A DNA stretch of 64,000 bases from Paracoccus sanguinis (GCF_900106665.1 NZ_FNNA01000002.1:248001-312000); one strand, 5' to 3'; positions 1-9,307 are shown, numbered from the stretch's first letter. Program-made: numbers and translations. Notes: generated from the letters alone by a model not told the origin.

Positions 1-188
1 CCGGGGTGACGCCGGCAGTGCTGGCGGCGGCGCCGCTCGAGACGGTGCGGCGGATCGTGCTGCCGTTCGAGAGCACCGCCGACCGCGACCGGATGCGGGT
101 GGAGTATGGCCCCGCGCTCGCCGCCGTTGGGTTCGAGGAGGAGGTGGCGCAGGCCGAGGGCGGATCGCTCGTCTGGCGCCGGCGCTGA
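1..188 (+). CDS. C-terminal fragment of an unidentified protein
   Basis: An open frame enters from the left edge (first full codon at base 3) and ends with TGA, giving about 62 residues. The piece is mixed alpha/beta in character (contains VRRIVLPFESTADRDRMRVEYG) and ends WRRR. I do not recognise a family. A GTG lies at base 6, but nothing shows it is a start, so the gene most likely begins upstream of the window. It converges on the glycosyltransferase that ends at 311, with about 120 bases between the two stops in which I see no clear terminator. It may belong to the same surface-glycan locus, but that is inference only. Confidence 0.45.
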   Translation, partial: GVTPAVLAAAPLETVRRIVLPFESTADRDRMRVEYGPALAAVGFEEEVAQAEGGSLVWRRR

Positions 189-310
189 GGGGCTGGCCGG
201 CCGCGTTGGCGGCTGGCGTCGTCGTGCCTCCCGCGGGGATATCTGGACAGGGAAGACGGGCGGGCGCGGGCGGCAGGGACTTGCCGCCCGGCTGAGGTTG
301 CGCGCGGGCT

Positions 311-1198
311 CTAAAATACGCCCTCGAAGCGGTCGTCCAGCCGCACCGCATAGTCGGCGCTGTCGAACACCCGCAGGTTGCCGCCGCTGAACTTGCTGGC
401 CGCGGTCAGGCGGTTGCCCGCGGCGTCGAAGCTCAGCTCCGCCGCGGCGCGGGCGGCGGCGCTGTCGAGGGCGTGGAACTCGGTGATGGCCGCGAGCCCG
501 TCGTAGATCCGCACCCGGTCGTCGAAATAGGCCTTGAAGGCCCCCTCCCGGTCAGCGGCGAGGCGCGGGAGGGTGCGCTCCTCCCACAAGCCGCGGTCGC
601 AGAAGCCGAGATGCAGCATGGTGTAGCCGGTGCTGACGTGCACGGGCCAGGCGCTGGCCCGGTGGCCGCCGGCGTTGACCGTGACCCCTGCGGCAAAGGC
701 CTCGCGCCCGACGAGGTTCACCTTGCAGTAGCTCTGGCTGATGACGCCGTAATGGCGCTGCGACATGACCGGGCGGGCGGGGTCGAGCGGCGGCTCGGCG
801 GCGGTGTTGTGGACCACGTCCACACCCAGCGAATAGATCACCCCCGCCTCGCGCACCTGCGCCGCCGCCTCGGTGATCGAGCGGCCCGCGTGGGGCACAA
901 TCAGCTCGTCGACATCGCCCTTGATCACCGCATCGACCCCGAGTTCGCCGAAGAGCCGCGCCATCGTCTCGTGCTGAAGGCGGGCCATGCGGCGGTCGAT
1001 GCGGACCCGGTTCATACGGGTGATCTGGCGCTCCACGACCGTGACATTCGTGCCGGTCAGATCGACGCCCGGCTGCCAGTCGGACCCGTCAAGCAGGATG
1101 TGGAGGTTGTCGCGCCCCAGCAGGCGGCCGTAATGATCGACCCATTTCCCGAGGTAGAAGTCGTCGTTCCGGACATGGGTGACAGCCGCGATCTTCAT
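311..1198 (-). CDS. Glycosyltransferase, Glyco_tranf_2_4-like (GT-A fold)
   Basis: A 295-residue protein that opens MKIAAVTHVRNDDFYLGKWV, the typical start of Glyco_tranf_2_4 (DUF-type GT2) enzymes that act on surface polysaccharides. A DVDE motif near residues 95-98 is the expected metal/nucleotide-sugar DxD site. The C-terminus ends RLDDRFEGVF, very like the tails of two other glycosyltransferases in this locus. I chose the ATG at 1198 because homologous start sequence begins there and because it forms an ATGA overlap with the stop of the upstream sulfatase. It is the last gene of a four-gene minus-strand operon. No signal peptide is seen, so it should act in the cytoplasm. Donor and acceptor sugars are unknown. 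Confidence 0.8.
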   Translation of the reverse strand: MKIAAVTHVRNDDFYLGKWVDHYGRLLGRDNLHILLDGSDWQPGVDLTGTNVTVVERQITRMNRVRIDRRMARLQHETMARLFGELGVDAVIKGDVDELIVPHAGRSITEAAAQVREAGVIYSLGVDVVHNTAAEPPLDPARPVMSQRHYGVISQSYCKVNLVGREAFAAGVTVNAGGHRASAWPVHVSTGYTMLHLGFCDRGLWEERTLPRLAADREGAFKAYFDDRVRIYDGLAAITEFHALDSAAARAAAELSFDAAGNRLTAASKFSGGNLRVFDSADYAVRLDDRFEGVF

Positions 1199-3516
1199 CC
1201 CCTGCGCTCCTTCGCTGGCCCCTCGGGCCCGACCACCTGCCCCGCGACCGCGGCCGGGTCGCCGACCTCGCGCAGCTCGACCCACGACAGCCCGAGGTTC
1301 AGCCGCACCACGCCCGCACCGCAGTCGGTCAGCGCGGGGGGCGCGGGCCAGGCGGTCAGGTCGTAGGTCTGGCCCGGGCGCCAGGTCTCGATCACCGTCA
1401 CCCCGCCGTAGCCGATGGTGAAGCGGACGTTGCCCGGGCCGGGCGAGATGAGGTTGACGCCGGTGCCGACGAACACCTCGTCGTCGCCCGAGCCCAGCAC
1501 CACGCGGTTGCGACCCGGGCCGGTGTCGATGCGCGAGCTGCCGTCGCCGTCGGTGATCAGGTCGTTGCCGTGGCCGCCGAAGATCGTGTTGCGCCCGCGC
1601 CGCCCGTGGATCACGTCGTCGCCGGTCCCGCCGTCGAGCGTGTCCGCCCCCGGCCCGCCCATCAGCGTGTCCGACCCCGCCCCGCCATAGAAGCGGTGGT
1701 GGCTCGAGGGCAGCGTGGCGATGGCCTTGAGCAGGTCATTGCCCGCCCCGCCGTGGAAGGTCGCGCCGCCGTATTTCGGCCCCAGCATGATGTCGTCGCC
1801 GTCCGAGCCGGTCACGTCGACCTCGACCCGCTCCGAGGTCTCGAAGTGGATCGGGCTCGAGGGGTGGGCGACGATGCGCAGCACCTTGCCCTCAGTCAGG
1901 TCGGTTTCCTTGCGGGTCAGCACCGTGGCGATGCGGATGCGCTCGACATAGGGCGGACAGTGCAGGACGTAGTCGTCCGGCCCGGCCATGAACCACAGCG
2001 TGTCCATGCCGCCGTCGCGGGTCTCGCGGATGCGCTCGGCGGCCGGACCGTAGGCCCAGTAGTCGGTGTCGCCGCGCCCGCCCGCCATCACCACGCTGCC
2101 GTCCACGGCCATCATGGCGTTGACCCCGCGGGCCGGGTTCTCGAACCCGCGCAGGTCCAGGCCAAGGTCGAGCGCGCCCGCCACCAGCTCGGCCCGCAGC
2201 GTCTCGAGCGGGGCTGTCGCGGCGATGTTCGTCGTCTCGCCGGGATCAGCGGCGAGGTCATAGACGTGCTCTTCCCCGTTCGGATAGCGGAAATAGCGAA
2301 GATGCGTCAGCCCCTCGGTCGAGGGCCTGACCGAGAGCGTGCCGAAGACGCTGGTGACGGGCGATTTCGTCCGGTCATAGGTCCCGAACACCGGGTCGAT
2401 CAGCGGCAGCAGGCTCTGCCCCGAGGTCCAGTCGGGCCGCGGCGGAAGGCCCGCGAGCTGCATCAGCGTCTTGGGCAGGTTGTGCAGCGAGACCGGCAGG
2501 TCGACCGTGCGCCCCTCAAGTTCCGCGTGCCAGATCGCCAGCGGGACATGGGCCGCGCTGTCCCACTGGCTCATCTTGTGGAAGCTGTCGTGGGTGCCGA
2601 GGTTGAAGCCGTTGTCCGAGAGAAACACCACCGTGGTGTCGCGCCCCAGCGGCGAGGCCTCGAGCGCGCGCATGAAGCGGCCGATCTCGTGGTCGGCGTG
2701 GCTGGTCGCCGCGAAATAGGCGCGCACCACCTGCCGCCAGGCCTCGTCGCCGGATTTCTCGGGCGTCCAGCGTCCGTTGGCGATATAGGCGGCCTCGTAG
2801 ACGGCAAAGCCGGGCTGGGGACCGAAGTAGTCCTCGGGCGCGGCCGAGGACGGCCAGACGATCGCCGCCGGGTCGTACTGGGCGTAGAAGCGGTCGGGCG
2901 ATTCCAGGTTGTAATGCGGGTGCTTGAAGCCGAGCTGGATGAGGTTGCGCCGCGACGGGTCTGCGCGGTCGAGGAAACGGATGGCGTTCTCGGCCACCGT
3001 CCAGTCGTAGAAGCGGTCGTCCTGCGCCCCGTCGTCGTCGGGGTGGTTGACGCCGCGGATGCCGGGGCCGCGGTCGAGGTATTCCTTGACCCGCAGCCGG
3101 TTGGAATCGTCGGCCGCAGGCAGGTCCTCGTGAAACAGCATCCGCCGGTAGGCTGCGGGCATCGGCTTGTAGTTGGCGTCCACCTTGCCGGTGGTGAAGT
3201 TGTGCCAGCCCGCCCGGCGCAGGTCGTGCGCCCAGGCCTTTTCGGGGCGCATCACGTCGCGCCAGAAGCGGTTGAGGTCCACCAGCCCGCTGCGGAACGG
3301 CGAGAGCCCGGTGGCGATCTCGGCCCGGCAGGGGGCGCAGAGCGGCACGGTCGCGTAGGCGTTCGAAAAGCGCACCGCGCGGGCCATCATCGCGTCAAGG
3401 TTCGGGGTCTCGATGCGCAGCCCGAAGGCCTCGCGCCAGGTCCAGACGTCGATCATGTCGTCGACCCAGATGACGCAGAGGTTCCCCTCGGCGAGCCGCT
3501 CGGGCCGGAACGCCAT
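1195..3516 (-). CDS. Sulfatase with C-terminal RTX calcium-binding repeats
   Basis: A 773-residue protein. Residues 1-500 are a type I sulfatase of the alkaline phosphatase superfamily. Acidic metal ligands DD sit at 19-20. The formylglycine motif C60-A-P-C-R64 (CxPxR) is intact, so sulfatase-modifying enzyme is needed for activity. From about residue 570 to 695 there are RTX nonapeptides of the GGxGxDxLx type, for example GGAGNDLLK and GGTGDDVIH. There is no N-terminal signal peptide. The combination suggests export by a type I secretion system and calcium-dependent folding outside the cell; that is inference, and no such transporter is in the window. The start overlaps the upstream stop by one base (TGATG) and its own stop overlaps the next gene (ATGA), so the genes look translationally coupled. 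A substrate of sulfated polysaccharide is likely. Confidence 0.85.
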   Translation of the reverse strand: MAFRPERLAEGNLCVIWVDDMIDVWTWREAFGLRIETPNLDAMMARAVRFSNAYATVPLCAPCRAEIATGLSPFRSGLVDLNRFWRDVMRPEKAWAHDLRRAGWHNFTTGKVDANYKPMPAAYRRMLFHEDLPAADDSNRLRVKEYLDRGPGIRGVNHPDDDGAQDDRFYDWTVAENAIRFLDRADPSRRNLIQLGFKHPHYNLESPDRFYAQYDPAAIVWPSSAAPEDYFGPQPGFAVYEAAYIANGRWTPEKSGDEAWRQVVRAYFAATSHADHEIGRFMRALEASPLGRDTTVVFLSDNGFNLGTHDSFHKMSQWDSAAHVPLAIWHAELEGRTVDLPVSLHNLPKTLMQLAGLPPRPDWTSGQSLLPLIDPVFGTYDRTKSPVTSVFGTLSVRPSTEGLTHLRYFRYPNGEEHVYDLAADPGETTNIAATAPLETLRAELVAGALDLGLDLRGFENPARGVNAMMAVDGSVVMAGGRGDTDYWAYGPAAERIRETRDGGMDTLWFMAGPDDYVLHCPPYVERIRIATVLTRKETDLTEGKVLRIVAHPSSPIHFETSERVEVDVTGSDGDDIMLGPKYGGATFHGGAGNDLLKAIATLPSSHHRFYGGAGSDTLMGGPGADTLDGGTGDDVIHGRRGRNTIFGGHGNDLITDGDGSSRIDTGPGRNRVVLGSGDDEVFVGTGVNLISPGPGNVRFTIGYGGVTVIETWRPGQTYDLTAWPAPPALTDCGAGVVRLNLGLSWVELREVGDPAAVAGQVVGPEGPAKERRG

Positions 3517-4286
3517 CAGAGGCCCCAGCGGAAATGCGCGGCGAGCGCGGCGAGCGCCGGGCCGGTCTCGTCCGACAGCGCCTGCTGGCCGGGCAGGACG
3601 ATGACCTCGCGGATGAGGCTGGCGCCCAGCGTCTTGGCCAGGCCGCGGCGCTGGCTGCGGCAGCCGATGAAGAGATCGGCGCGGGCGGGCAGCGGGTCCA
3701 TCTCGGCCGGCGCGCGGACGACGGTGCCGCCGTCCTGCCAGAGCGCGAGGCCCGAGGGCCCGGCGCTGACGACCAGCATCCGCACGGGGGCGCCGTCGCG
3801 GCGGGCGTCGGGGACGGTCAGCACCGCCTGCTCGGCGGTGTCCTTGAGGGTGAAGCCGTCCTCGCCGTGCGAGAGGAAGAGATAGGCCCCGCCCGCGGCG
3901 CTGGGGTTGAGGCAGAGGAGCGTGCGCGCCGGCTCGGTCCGGTGCGGGTGCCATACCACCGCCAGCGTGATCGCGCGGCCGGGGGCGAGGTCGGTCAGGA
4001 CCATCCCACCGTGCAGCCCGGTGCGGCAGACGAGGCCCGCCTGCCCCTCGGCCTCGGCGACGATCACCTGCCCCTGGGCGGGGTCGGTCGGGATCGCGCG
4101 GCGGTCGTCGCTCGCCGACCAGCCCTCGGGGGCGCCGTCGGGGGTGCGCAGGAAGTCCTCGGGGCGGCCGCGCAGCCAGACGCCGCCGGAGGCCCGGACC
4201 AGCGCCGCCACGGCGGCGGCGGGGGCGTCGGCGAGGATCGCCTCGGGCAGGTCGCGGTCGATCTGGATCGGGGCGGGATCAGTCAT
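3516..4286 (-). CDS. Putative concanavalin A-like (LamG-type) domain protein
   Basis: A 256-residue protein beginning MTDPAPIQIDRDLPEA. The sequence is rich in predicted beta strands. A stretch such as RADLFIGCRSQRRG followed by a LIREVIVLPG strand near the C-terminus resembles the end of LamG/pentraxin-type jelly-roll domains that bind glycans. This is a fold-level impression, not a firm family match. There is no signal peptide or membrane segment. The gene overlaps the upstream gene by eight bases and the downstream sulfatase by one, so it belongs to the same operon. A role as a glycan-binding partner of the sulfatase is plausible but unproven. Confidence 0.5.
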   Translation of the reverse strand: MTDPAPIQIDRDLPEAILADAPAAAVAALVRASGGVWLRGRPEDFLRTPDGAPEGWSASDDRRAIPTDPAQGQVIVAEAEGQAGLVCRTGLHGGMVLTDLAPGRAITLAVVWHPHRTEPARTLLCLNPSAAGGAYLFLSHGEDGFTLKDTAEQAVLTVPDARRDGAPVRMLVVSAGPSGLALWQDGGTVVRAPAEMDPLPARADLFIGCRSQRRGLAKTLGASLIREVIVLPGQQALSDETGPALAALAAHFRWGL

Positions 4287-5814
4287 GGCGCGCCCCCCGG
4301 CCGGGGTGCACGGGCAGCACGCAGGGCAGCGCCCAGCGGTGCAGCGTGCCGCCATCCGCGGCGGCGAGTTCCCACCCGTCGCGCACCGCCTGGCCTGCGT
4401 CCGCATCGGGCGCGCCCCAGCCATAGGCGACGCTGACCGCCTCGCCCTCGGGCGCGCGGTCGAGGTGCAGGCGCACGGTCTGCGGATCGGCGGGGTCGAG
4501 CGAGACGCCGGTGATCCGCGCGCCGTTCGTGGCCCCGCGCAGGGTGAAGCCGACCGGATGCCCGCCCCCCGGCGCCTCGGGCGCCTCGAGCACCAGCGGC
4601 GCCAGCGCCTGCGCGATCATGCGGATCACCGGCCCGCCGTCGGCATCGGCCTCGATCTCGGCGAGGTGGAAGATCGGGCAGCGCCAGCCGTCGGTCAGCG
4701 GGTCCGGCTCGCGCGGGCGGGGGGTGGCGGCGGTGACGGCGGCGGCGGTCATCTCGGCCATGCGCCGGCGGGCGGCTTCGGTCGGGCGGTCGTAGGCGTC
4801 GGTCTCGAACATGTAGCCCGGGGCCGAGGTGATCAGCCGGTGGTCGCCGTGGTTCCAGGCGAGTTCCCACTGGCCCGCGACCTGCGCCTCGGTGGCGCGG
4901 CCGGGGGCGCCCGCGTCAAGGCGGGTGACGAAGAGCGGCCGGTCGTAGCCCTGGGCGGCCAGCCCCGCCTCGATCCGCGCCATCAGGGCGATCATCGCGT
5001 CGCGGTAGGCGGTGGCGCTGCCCGACAGCTCCTCGAGCGCGAAGTCGAGCGCGACGCAGAAGATCCGCGGCTCCTTGCCCAGCGCGGTGGCGGCGCGGCG
5101 CAGGTTGGCGGCGGCGATCATCAGGTTGTCGAAGGCGGGCCCCTGGGCGAGTTCCGCGGCGCTGGCGGCGCGGTCGGTCTCGGCCCGGGCGACGAACAGC
5201 GGCAGGGGGCCGTGCGTCTCGATCTGCCAGCCGAGGCAGGCGTCGGCGACCAGCGCCTCGTGCGTCACCTCGCGCAGCTGGTCGAGCCCGTCGGTTTCGG
5301 CCGCCGCATCGACGCCGGACTGGCCGACCGCGCCGATGTCGTCGTCGGCCCCGAGGACGTGGAAGGGAAAGCCGGGCCGCTCGGCCGAGGCCAGGGCCGC
5401 CCGCGCCCCGCCGAGGCCGAGGATGCCCATGAGCGGGCCGGGCGCGTCGGCGATGATCCCGCCGGCGCTGCCGCCCTCGGCGCGGGGCAGGCGCTTGCGG
5501 AAGCCGCGCGCGCCCTGCCGCCCAGGCAGCCGGGCAGAGAAGCGCAGCCACTCGCCCTCGATGCGGATGTCCCAGGCGTCCACCGCCTCGAGCGCCGCCT
5601 CGGCCGCGGCGAGGTCGCCTGCGCTGACGGGCGCGGTCCCGGCACCGGCGGCCACGGGGGCGGCGCCCAGGCGCTGGCGGATGTCATCGATCACCCGGTC
5701 CGAGAGGCGCAGCGTGACCCCGGTCGCGTCATAGCGGATCAGGTCGCCGTTCCGCGCCCGCACCAGTACCCCCTGGCGGACGGGAAAGCCGGGATGATCG
5801 CTGGTGCTGCTCAA
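4279..5814 (-). CDS. Unknown protein heading the sulfatase operon (possible SGNH-type hydrolase)
   Basis: A 511-residue protein with no confident family. The N-terminal 60 residues resemble a small beta domain (VLVRARNGDLIRYDATG). The middle, about residues 85-370, has an alpha/beta pattern with GGIIADAPG, a strand FCVALDFALEELSG and a WNHGDHR segment; this loosely recalls SGNH/sialate-esterase-like hydrolases. The last 130 residues look like a beta-sandwich (fibronectin-type) domain. No signal peptide is seen. It is the first gene of the overlapping operon with the LamG-like protein, the sulfatase and a glycosyltransferase, which points to handling of a surface or environmental polysaccharide. 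The function remains undetermined. Confidence 0.6.
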   Translation of the reverse strand: MSSTSDHPGFPVRQGVLVRARNGDLIRYDATGVTLRLSDRVIDDIRQRLGAAPVAAGAGTAPVSAGDLAAAEAALEAVDAWDIRIEGEWLRFSARLPGRQGARGFRKRLPRAEGGSAGGIIADAPGPLMGILGLGGARAALASAERPGFPFHVLGADDDIGAVGQSGVDAAAETDGLDQLREVTHEALVADACLGWQIETHGPLPLFVARAETDRAASAAELAQGPAFDNLMIAAANLRRAATALGKEPRIFCVALDFALEELSGSATAYRDAMIALMARIEAGLAAQGYDRPLFVTRLDAGAPGRATEAQVAGQWELAWNHGDHRLITSAPGYMFETDAYDRPTEAARRRMAEMTAAAVTAATPRPREPDPLTDGWRCPIFHLAEIEADADGGPVIRMIAQALAPLVLEAPEAPGGGHPVGFTLRGATNGARITGVSLDPADPQTVRLHLDRAPEGEAVSVAYGWGAPDADAGQAVRDGWELAAADGGTLHRWALPCVLPVHPGRGARHD

Positions 5815-5989
5815 GGGGTCGTCCTTTCCGGCCTGCGCGGGGGGTGGCGGGGGTCTCTGGTTCGCGCGGCACAGTAGGGATAAACGCCGGCTGATGCCAG
5901 CCGCGGTGTGGTGGCGGGCGGCGGCTCCAGTGTGGCTGCACGGGGCGGCGGCCGGGTGGCCTGCGGCTGCGGCGGAAAGGTCGGACGGG

Positions 5990-6732
5990 ATGGCTAATCA
6001 GGACTGGATCGTCACCGATGCGCGCCGGGCGGGCGAGAGCGGGCTCATCGCCTGGCCGCAGCTGCGCAACGGGGCGCGGCTCGAGCACGCGCAGGCGGCG
6101 TTCGAGCGCTTCGGCCAGCATCCGGGCGGGCGGCTCATGCCGCTCGGGGCCTACAGCTATTCGCTTTCGTGGTTCCGTGCACCCGGATCGGCCGCTATTG
6201 CTCGATCGCCGAGAACGTCCGGGTGATGGGCGACAACCATCCACACGACTGGGTCTCGACCAGCCCGCGGTTCTATGTCGCAAAGGGCCGCGCCCGCTGC
6301 CGGATGCCCGAGCCGCAGGCGCCGCTTCGCTTTGCCGGGCGGGGGTCGGCGCCGGTCACCATCGGCCATGACGTCTGGATCGGGCAGGACGTGCTCCTGA
6401 AGGGCGGCATCCATGTCGGCGACGGGGCGGTGATCGCCGCGGGTGCGGTCGTGACCCGCGACGTGCCGCCCTATGCCATCGTCGGCGGCGTCCCGGCGCG
6501 GGTGATCCGGCCCCGCCTCGACCCCGAGGTGAGCCGCCGCCTCGCCGCGCTGGCCTGGTGGGAGGCCGACCCCGCCTCGGTCATCGACCTGCCCTTCGAC
6601 CGGCCCGAGGCGTTCGTCGCCGAGGCCGAGGCCGCGCGGGCGGGCTGGCAGACGAAGCCCTACGATTATCGCCCTTTGGCACGGCACCTGAAGGACGGCA
6701 CCATCGCGGGAGTTGACGCAGCCGGAGCCTGA
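5990..6732 (+). pseudogene. CatB-type hexapeptide acetyltransferase, broken by a -1 frameshift
   Basis: Two overlapping frames together encode one xenobiotic/CatB-like O-acetyltransferase. The first frame starts [18 protein letters not shown] at 5990 and runs to [13 protein letters not shown]; the second continues [18 protein letters not shown] to the stop at 6732. The junction lies around 6176-6181. Adding one base there would give the expected ...[12 protein letters not shown]. The second part holds the left-handed beta-helix hexapeptides ([38 protein letters not shown]) and the catalytic-region His of NHPHDW. The likely role was O-acetylation of a surface glycan. It starts the plus-strand glycosyltransferase run. 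The break may be a real mutation, phase variation or a sequencing error; I cannot tell which. Confidence 0.75.
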
Positions 6733-6828
6733 CGGGATACCGCGCGGGGTCGCATCCCGCGCCGCTGCCCCGATCCCCCGCGCACCTGCGCCCCCGCCCA
6801 ACTCCGCCGCGCCTCTCGAGGACCGCCC

Positions 6829-8379
6829 ATGACCGCCCCGCCCCCCATCCCCCGGCGCCTGTCCCATATCTGGATCGGCCCCCGCCCCGCCCCGCGGCGC
6901 TGGATGGAGAGCTGGCCCGCCGCCCATCCGGACTGGAGCTACACGGTCTTCGGCAACGACACGCTGACCGGCCATCCGTTCCGGCTGCGCGCGCTGATCA
7001 ACGAATATGCGTGGCGCGGCGCCTGGGCGGGGGTGCAGGACATGATGCGCTATGAGCTGCTCTACCGCTACGGCGGGTTCATGGCCGATGCCGACGCGAT
7101 CTGCCTGCACCCGGTCGATGAGCTGCTCGACGGCGCCCGCGCCTACACCGTCCACGACCGGCCCGAGAGCGACCCGTGGCGCGGCGTCTGCCCGATCCTC
7201 GCCTGCGAGCCGGGCAACCCCTTCGTCGGCGCGGTGATCGACCGGCTGGCGACGCTCGCCCCGTGGGAGCTGAGGAAGCCCGAGGCCTCGACCGGGAACC
7301 GCTTCCTCTGGGGGATGATCCGGGAACTGTCGCCGGGCGACGACACGCTGCGGATCTGGCCCGTGCATTATTTCGTGCCGTGGCAGAAGAGCGCGCCGGA
7401 CCAATGGTATGACGGCCCCGACCGGGTCTATGCCGAGCAGAAATGGGGCACCTCGATGTGGGCCTATAACCGCGAGGGCGGCCCGTCCGACGAGGTGCTG
7501 TCCGCCGACGAGATCGAGGCCCGGCGGGCGGCGATCCTCGAGCGGCTGGCGGGGGCCGCCGGCGAGACCGCCCCGCCCCGTCCCGAGCGCGACAGCGCCC
7601 GACGCGAGGCGGCCGAGGCCGCCGCGGCGACCGCGGCCGGGGCGCTCGACGGTCCCGAGGTCACCGCGGATTTTGAAGCCCTCGGCGAGGCGCTGGCGGC
7701 GGCGATGGCGGCCGAGGGTCTGCCGGCGCGGTTCCAGGGAGTGCATTTCTATCGCCACCTGCAGAACCACCCGCTGGCCGAAAGCAAGCTCAGGACCGCC
7801 AACCGCGGGCTGCGGGCGGCGCTGCTGGGCTGGCTCGCCTCGGCGCGGCGCGCGCTGGTGGTGGGGCACGACACCGGGCACCTGATCGCGGCCGCGCTGC
7901 GAATGAATCCGGCGCTGCGGATCGCCTCGGTCGATGCGGGCGGCTGGGCGCAGCCCAAGGACCCCGACCCGCCCCGCCGGGCCGCCTATGTCGGCGCCGC
8001 CGGCGCCTGGCTGACCGCGCGGTTCCCCGACCGCGTGCTGGCCGCCGCCGGGGACGAGCGCGCCTTCGTCGCCCGCCCCGACACCCGCGCCGCCGCGGGG
8101 GACGAGGGGTTCGATTTCGTGCTCTTCACCGACACCGACCTGTCGGCGCTCGGCACGCTGATCGCGGCGCGGCCGCTGATGGCTGAGGACGCGGTGGTGG
8201 TCGCGGCTTCGCCCGGGGGCGGGGCAGCCGGGTTCAACGACCGGCTGCGGGTGCAGGGGCTGGCCTACCGCCCGCTGGCGGTGCGCGAGGACGGCGGCCG
8301 GCTCGGCTCGCTCGTCGCGTTCCGGCTGACCGACCGGCCCGAGCCGGCATGGTTGCACCCTGCCCCTGCGGCTGGCTAA
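6829..8379 (+). CDS. Bidomain protein: GT32-like glycosyltransferase plus methyltransferase-like domain
   Basis: A 516-residue protein. Residues 1-220 match the DXD-sugar glycosyltransferase family (Gly_transf_sug/GT32): IPRRLSHIWIGP at the start, LLYRYGGFMADADAICLHP with the DAD metal motif, and a later HYFVPW segment. After an Ala/Glu-rich linker (about 225-280), residues 285-516 form a Rossmann-like domain. It includes ARRALVVGHDTGHLIAAAL and FDFVLFTDTDLSALG, reminiscent of class I SAM-dependent methyltransferases, though the glycine motif is weak. Such a fusion would add and then modify a sugar. It lies 96 bases after the broken acetyltransferase and 31 bases before the next glycosyltransferase, so a shared transcript is likely. 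Confidence 0.7.
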   Translation: MTAPPPIPRRLSHIWIGPRPAPRRWMESWPAAHPDWSYTVFGNDTLTGHPFRLRALINEYAWRGAWAGVQDMMRYELLYRYGGFMADADAICLHPVDELLDGARAYTVHDRPESDPWRGVCPILACEPGNPFVGAVIDRLATLAPWELRKPEASTGNRFLWGMIRELSPGDDTLRIWPVHYFVPWQKSAPDQWYDGPDRVYAEQKWGTSMWAYNREGGPSDEVLSADEIEARRAAILERLAGAAGETAPPRPERDSARREAAEAAAATAAGALDGPEVTADFEALGEALAAAMAAEGLPARFQGVHFYRHLQNHPLAESKLRTANRGLRAALLGWLASARRALVVGHDTGHLIAAALRMNPALRIASVDAGGWAQPKDPDPPRRAAYVGAAGAWLTARFPDRVLAAAGDERAFVARPDTRAAAGDEGFDFVLFTDTDLSALGTLIAARPLMAEDAVVVAASPGGGAAGFNDRLRVQGLAYRPLAVREDGGRLGSLVAFRLTDRPEPAWLHPAPAAG

Positions 8380-8410
8380 AAGGCTGCGGTACAACGAGGA
8401 CTGTGGCGCG

Positions 8411-9307
8411 ATGAGCGGACCCAAGGCCCCCCTGGCCGCCCTGACCATGGTCCATGAGGAGGATTTCTTTCTCGAGCGCTGGATCGCGCATTGGCGGCGC
8501 TGGCTGCCGGACGAGCACATCTATGTCCTGAACCACGGCGGCAACGCCGACGTGGCGCGCATCGCGGCGGGCTGCAACGTCATCCGCCTGCCCTATGACG
8601 CGCTGCGGAAATCTGTGAACCAGCGGCGCTGGCAGATCCTGTCGCTGCACGGCTCGGCGCTGACGCAGTTCTTCGACTGGGTGGCGGTCAACGACGTGGA
8701 CGAGTTCGTCGTCCTCGACCCCGCGGCGGGCGACGATCTGCCGGGGTATCTGGCCGAGATCACCGCGCGGCGGCGGGTGCCGCCGGCGCTGACCTGCTTT
8801 GCCGTCGAGATGGTGCACATCCCCGAGATCGAGCCCGAGCCGCTCGTCCCCGGCGAGCCCATCGTCGGGCCGCGGCGCTGCTATCGGCTGAACTCGAACT
8901 ACGCGAAGCCCTGCCTGATCTCGCGCCCGACCGAGTTCAAGGCCGGCGGCCACGGCGCCAACCACGCCGAGATCACGCTCGACCCGAACCTTTACAACTT
9001 CCATTTGCGCTTCATCGACTGGGACTACTCGATGGGACGGTTCCGCAAGAGCCTCGCGCGCAGGCTCGAGGGTAGGACGCCTGAGGAGCAGGCGGCGATG
9101 ACGAAGGGCAACTGGGGCTGGAACTCGGTCGAGGGAACGTTCCGGGCGCTTGCCGCCACGCGCCCGCAGGGCGAGACGATCGACCACCCCGAGTTCCGCC
9201 GCGCCATGGTCGAGACGCCGATCCTGCGCCCGCCCTTCACGCTGATGGGCGGCGGGCGGCCGGGCGGGACCTGGCGGCTACCCGAACGCTTCAACGGGGT
9301 GTTCTGA
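8411..9307 (+). CDS. Glycosyltransferase, Glyco_tranf_2_4-like
   Basis: A 298-residue paralogue of the glycosyltransferases at 311 and in the C-terminal half of the next gene. It shows the same opening pattern (ALTMVHEEDFFLERWIAHW), the DVDE metal site at residues 95-98, an RRCYRLNSNYAKPCLIS core segment and the tail RLPERFNGVF. It should be a cytoplasmic GT-A enzyme; the sugar is unknown. Its stop overlaps the start of the next gene by one base (TGATG), which implies translational coupling. The start at 8411 follows directly after the previous gene with only 31 bases between. Confidence 0.8.
   Translation: MSGPKAPLAALTMVHEEDFFLERWIAHWRRWLPDEHIYVLNHGGNADVARIAAGCNVIRLPYDALRKSVNQRRWQILSLHGSALTQFFDWVAVNDVDEFVVLDPAAGDDLPGYLAEITARRRVPPALTCFAVEMVHIPEIEPEPLVPGEPIVGPRRCYRLNSNYAKPCLISRPTEFKAGGHGANHAEITLDPNLYNFHLRFIDWDYSMGRFRKSLARRLEGRTPEEQAAMTKGNWGWNSVEGTFRALAATRPQGETIDHPEFRRAMVETPILRPPFTLMGGGRPGGTWRLPERFNGVF

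Noticed and set aside
1570..3885. Very long open frames antisense to the sulfatase, and similar frames antisense to rpoD, recG, the glycosidase and others.
   Set aside because: These come from the extreme GC bias of codon third positions. They lack recognisable domains and lie opposite genes with clear families.
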